Assembly (NCBI GenBank): GCA_021817875.1
Contig: JAKAFQ010000280.1
Location: 1-5,976 of the forward strand
Length of the DNA stretch: 5,976 nucleotides
Source: Pseudomonadota bacterium
Lineage (GTDB): Bacteria > Pseudomonadota > Gammaproteobacteria > Steroidobacterales > Steroidobacteraceae
Reading direction: 5' to 3'
The position numbers and the translations under genes are program-made. Under the pieces are notes generated by a model. It saw only the letters and a program-made list of their open reading frames with translations. It was not told where the DNA came from and ran no database searches. Positions 3,885 to 5,976 of this stretch are shown here, one piece after another. Every line of letters starts with the position of its first letter. The stretch's first letter is position 1.

Positions 3885-5888
3885 TCAGAGTGCCCAGACC
3901 ACTCCTCGGAACTGGGCGCAGTTGCTGTTCGCCCGGATGCTGAAGCTCTGCCCCGCCGGGACGACGAAGGTCGCGGTATTTTCGGTCACCACCCACGTCT
4001 GATAGTCCGGTTGTCCGGTCTTCGTGAGCGAGATATCGGCGACCTGGGTCGGTCCTACGTATGCGAGAATCGACGCGCCAACCCCGTTTCCCCCGCAAGG
4101 CGTCGAAAGGCCGCCCCAGTTGGCGCCTTGTCCGCCGCCGTTTTGGCTGCCCACGAGCCCTGTGACGCTGATCAGGAGCGCCTTGTACGGCAACGTCGGG
4201 CCACTCCCCTGTCCATCGACGGTCATCCCGCCGCCGTTGGCGGTGCCCGAGGCGCTCGCCGGGCCGCTCGAGTAGGTCCAGCCGCAGCCCCAGTAGCGGT
4301 TCCACCACGGCCCTCGCCATCCGCAGGAGTAGGTGGAGGTGGTGGTCTGCGTGGCAGGACCGAAGGCGCCAACGTACGAACCCCCGGAGTTCCTGATCTC
4401 AGAGCAGATGGTCTGGAACGCTGCATACGGGGAGCTGGCGCAGACGTTCGAATTGTTCAGATTCGAGTTAATCGAGTTGATCGCGCCGGAATTGTTCGAA
4501 ATCCTGGAGCTGTTGTTCGCCACGCTGGACTGCAGCGAACTAATTTCATTGCCCTGCTGGGCGATCGTCTGAGTGTTCGTATAGACCTGGTTCGAGAGCT
4601 GCGAATACCAGGGGTACGCGCCGCCGGAGCGCACGACAATGTCGTTCACATCGAGCGACCCGAGCGCGCTCCGAGGATTGGCGTTCAGACTTCCTCCATC
4701 GGAAGCCACCATGTCCCATCCATTGGTGTAGTGCGCGTTCAAGCCCCAGGACTGGCAGGAGCCGGAATTGTTATCGATGCACACGCCTTGATTCTCGATC
4801 GTGCCGGCGCTGTTCATCGACACATTCGGCGATGAATTGTTCGGGCCGACCCCGATGGTTCCGTGCGCCACGACGTCCCACGTCTGAACGCCGCCGCCCC
4901 AACCCGGCGGCAGGCCGGCCGACGGCGAATAGCCGGACGTGCCAATATTTCCGCCAAACTGTCCTTCGCCGCCGAAGGCTCCATATCCGGGCACGTGCAG
5001 ATTGCCGTTCTGGTTGACGGCCAAGGCCGCCCACGATCCACCGTTCCAGGCGAACGCTCGGTCTGTGTCCTCAGTGAGACGGACGTCGCCCACCTGGTTG
5101 CCGCTGCCCGGCAGCGCCGAGTAGGTCGATACGGGGGTCTTCCAGTGCCCACCACCGACCGCGGTCCACTGCCCTCCTTGGCAGGACACGAGCGCCCCTG
5201 TGCCATCCTGCGCGATCGCGCCCGTGTAGGAACACCCCGTCCCCTCGGGTTCTGTCGCCCCCATGATGAGCGGCGTGCTCATGGTGTTCTCGGACGCATT
5301 CGGGGCCTGAACCCGCCACAGGAAGCGCGAATCGTCAGCCTCCTGTGCTGCATTCGGCTCCACCTTGACCTCGATGCTGCCCGGGTTGATCCCCGCTGGG
5401 GCGCCGAGCTGCCAGGTGCCTCCCGACCCGTAGATCACGTTCGGCTGTTGGCCGCCGGCAAGCGTGGCCGGCATGAACCCCCCACGATCCCCGAGGTCGA
5501 GCATGAGGCGACCGGCCTCGAGATTCGAGTACACCTTCTGGCCCTGATCGACCACATAGCCGGTCACGTTCCCACTACCGTCCGCATTGAACTGAACGGT
5601 GATGGGATTGCCGTACGTGTCCGTCGCCTTCGTTCCGGCCGGGAGATAGCCCTGAGCGATCAGATTGGCGATCGTGACGGTGTGCGAGGAGTTCGGGGAA
5701 TCGAGCGTCGCCGAATTCGCATACTCGTACTGCAACGCCGCATCGGTGATGGTGGCGAGCTGCTGGGCCTCAATCTGAGCCACCTGGGCGGTGAACGCCA
5801 TGTGGTTCCAGTTCAATGCTGTCGGCAGCAGCATGGCTGCCGCCCCGAGCACGCTGATGAATACCACGAGATCGATATACCCGAACAT
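3885..5888 (-). CDS. pilV: PilV-type minor pilin / conjugative pilus tip adhesin (667 aa)
   Basis: PilV proteins sit at the tip of R64-type thin type IVb pili and choose recipient cells in liquid mating. TAGGAG (5895-5900) lies 6 bases before the ATG; an in-frame TAG directly precedes the ATG, fixing the start. The protein begins MFGYID and has a hydrophobic helix (about 7-25), then A-x-Q-L-A-T-I-T-D-A-A (40-51) and NLIAQGYLPAGTKATDTYGN (75-94), the PilV/shufflon N-domain pattern. Other PilV hallmarks are C219-S-Y-T-G-A-I-A-Q-D ending LVSCQGGQW (233-241), VGDVRLTEDTDRAFAWNGGSW (266-286), PGWGGGVQTWDVVAHGTI (328-345) and LDVNDIVVRSGG (412-423). After about 430 the sequence leaves the constant region: a six-heptad coiled coil (431-480), a Cys/Trp-rich patch (522-538) and a beta-rich C-terminus with F/V/I strands. 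It is co-transcribed with the gene before it. The N-terminus lacks the usual prepilin Gly-x4-Glu. No shufflon repeats were found. Confidence 0.9.
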   Translation of the reverse strand: MFGYIDLVVFISVLGAAAMLLPTALNWNHMAFTAQVAQIEAQQLATITDAALQYEYANSATLDSPNSSHTVTIANLIAQGYLPAGTKATDTYGNPITVQFNADGSGNVTGYVVDQGQKVYSNLEAGRLMLDLGDRGGFMPATLAGGQQPNVIYGSGGTWQLGAPAGINPGSIEVKVEPNAAQEADDSRFLWRVQAPNASENTMSTPLIMGATEPEGTGCSYTGAIAQDGTGALVSCQGGQWTAVGGGHWKTPVSTYSALPGSGNQVGDVRLTEDTDRAFAWNGGSWAALAVNQNGNLHVPGYGAFGGEGQFGGNIGTSGYSPSAGLPPGWGGGVQTWDVVAHGTIGVGPNNSSPNVSMNSAGTIENQGVCIDNNSGSCQSWGLNAHYTNGWDMVASDGGSLNANPRSALGSLDVNDIVVRSGGAYPWYSQLSNQVYTNTQTIAQQGNEISSLQSSVANNSSRISNNSGAINSINSNLNNSNVCASSPYAAFQTICSEIRNSGGSYVGAFGPATQTTTSTYSCGWRGPWWNRYWGCGWTYSSGPASASGTANGGGMTVDGQGSGPTLPYKALLISVTGLVGSQNGGGQGANWGGLSTPCGGNGVGASILAYVGPTQVADISLTKTGQPDYQTWVVTENTATFVVPAGQSFSIRANSNCAQFRGVVWAL
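4449..4598 (-). other. Predicted trimeric coiled-coil stalk within PilV
   Basis: Residues 431-480 have V435, I442, I449, V456, I463, I470 and L477 at exact 7-residue steps (position a). Position d carries N438, Q445, L452, N459, N466 and I473. V435-x-x-N438-T439 fits the IxxNT 'N@d' motif described for trimeric autotransporter stalks. The heptad spacing is directly visible; trimer formation is inferred. Confidence 0.7.
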
Positions 5889-5894
5889 CTACCG

Positions 5895-5900
5895 CTCCTA
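5895..5900 (-). promoter_or_regulatory. pilV ribosome-binding site overlapping the upstream stop codon
   Basis: The minus strand reads TAGGAG, 6 bases before the pilV ATG. Its TAG is the stop codon of the upstream gene, so ribosomes ending there are placed at the pilV start. A second in-frame TAG (5889-5891) touches the ATG and rules out any N-terminal extension. Confidence 0.8.
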
Positions 5901-5976
5901 CATCGGAACCTGTGCGCGAAGCACGTACTGCCCGTTACGGCTCTGGATCACCCACTGAGCGCCAATCAGGTTTCCC
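5898..5976 (-). CDS. 3' end of the gene preceding pilV (partial, last 25 codons)
   Basis: An open frame enters from the right edge and ends at TAG (5898-5900), 9 bases before the pilV ATG. The visible peptide begins GNLIGAQWVIQSRNG and ends QYVLRAQVPM. It alternates hydrophobic and polar residues like a beta-strand-rich C-terminus and has no visible motif. Its stop lies within the pilV ribosome-binding region (TAGGAG), so the two genes are in one operon and probably translationally coupled. In known R64-type and genomic-island pil clusters the neighbours of pilV are other pilus genes (prepilin, prepilin peptidase, lytic transglycosylase, PilM), so a pilus role is expected. The fragment is too short to name. 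Confidence 0.7.
   Translation of the reverse strand, partial: GNLIGAQWVIQSRNGQYVLRAQVPM

Noticed and set aside
4011..4835. Long plus-strand open frame (274 aa) inside pilV
   Set aside because: It overlaps the recognisable PilV sequence on the other strand, has no start signal and shows an Arg/Ala/Gly-rich shadow composition.
1..5976. tRNA, rRNA, CRISPR array or insertion sequence
   Set aside because: No cloverleaf-like segment, regularly spaced repeats, transposase frame or flanking terminal inverted repeats were seen on either strand.

Overview
The window is GC-rich proteobacterial DNA. It looks like accessory, conjugative-element or genomic-island DNA rather than core chromosome. The main reason is the large leftward gene at 3885-5888. 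It encodes a PilV-type minor pilin/tip adhesin of the R64 (thin, type IVb) pilus used in liquid mating by IncI-type plasmids and by related integrative elements. The exact host cannot be fixed from this sequence. Base composition and signals (Shine-Dalgarno sites, intrinsic terminators, a lipobox) fit a high-GC beta- or gammaproteobacterium, which is an inference.

Layout. (1) 69-482 (+) is a small unrecognised basic helical protein, closed by a clear intrinsic terminator at 507-540. (2) 655-1143 (+) is a membrane-anchored DUF2726 protein with a nuclease-like E-L-D...H...D...RD...L...G...RF signature. (3) 1195-1507 (-) is a tight two-gene micro-operon of tiny membrane proteins (66 and 36 aa) with one base between them. 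It ends at a hairpin (1166-1190) followed by a T-rich tract on that strand; the 36-aa gene is short and easily missed. (4) 1508-1680 is a divergent intergenic region with an AT-rich promoter island. (5) 1681-3501 (+) is a large secreted lipoprotein with a Gly/Ser linker. Its middle part resembles the EXORDIUM/'YGVG' secreted-protein group, but the spot where bacterial relatives carry an H-E-x-x-E site is degenerate. It ends at a strong terminator (3517-3553). (6) 3554-3884 has no supportable gene. (7) 3885-5888 (-) is pilV, convergent with the lipoprotein gene. (8) 5898-5976 (-) is the 3' end of the gene preceding pilV in the same operon.

How the parts may fit. pilV and the gene before it are co-transcribed leftward, presumably as the end of a pil operon lying beyond the right edge. 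The PilV constant region (about residues 1-430) is recognisable. After it comes a tip that looks like a trimeric adhesin: six heptads with I/V at position a and several Asn at position d, then a Trp- and Cys-rich patch and a beta-rich C-terminus. No R64-like shufflon repeats or recombinase are visible here, so this tip looks fixed within the window. The lipoprotein, the small membrane pair and the DUF2726 protein look like cargo; no functional link to the pilus can be shown from sequence alone.
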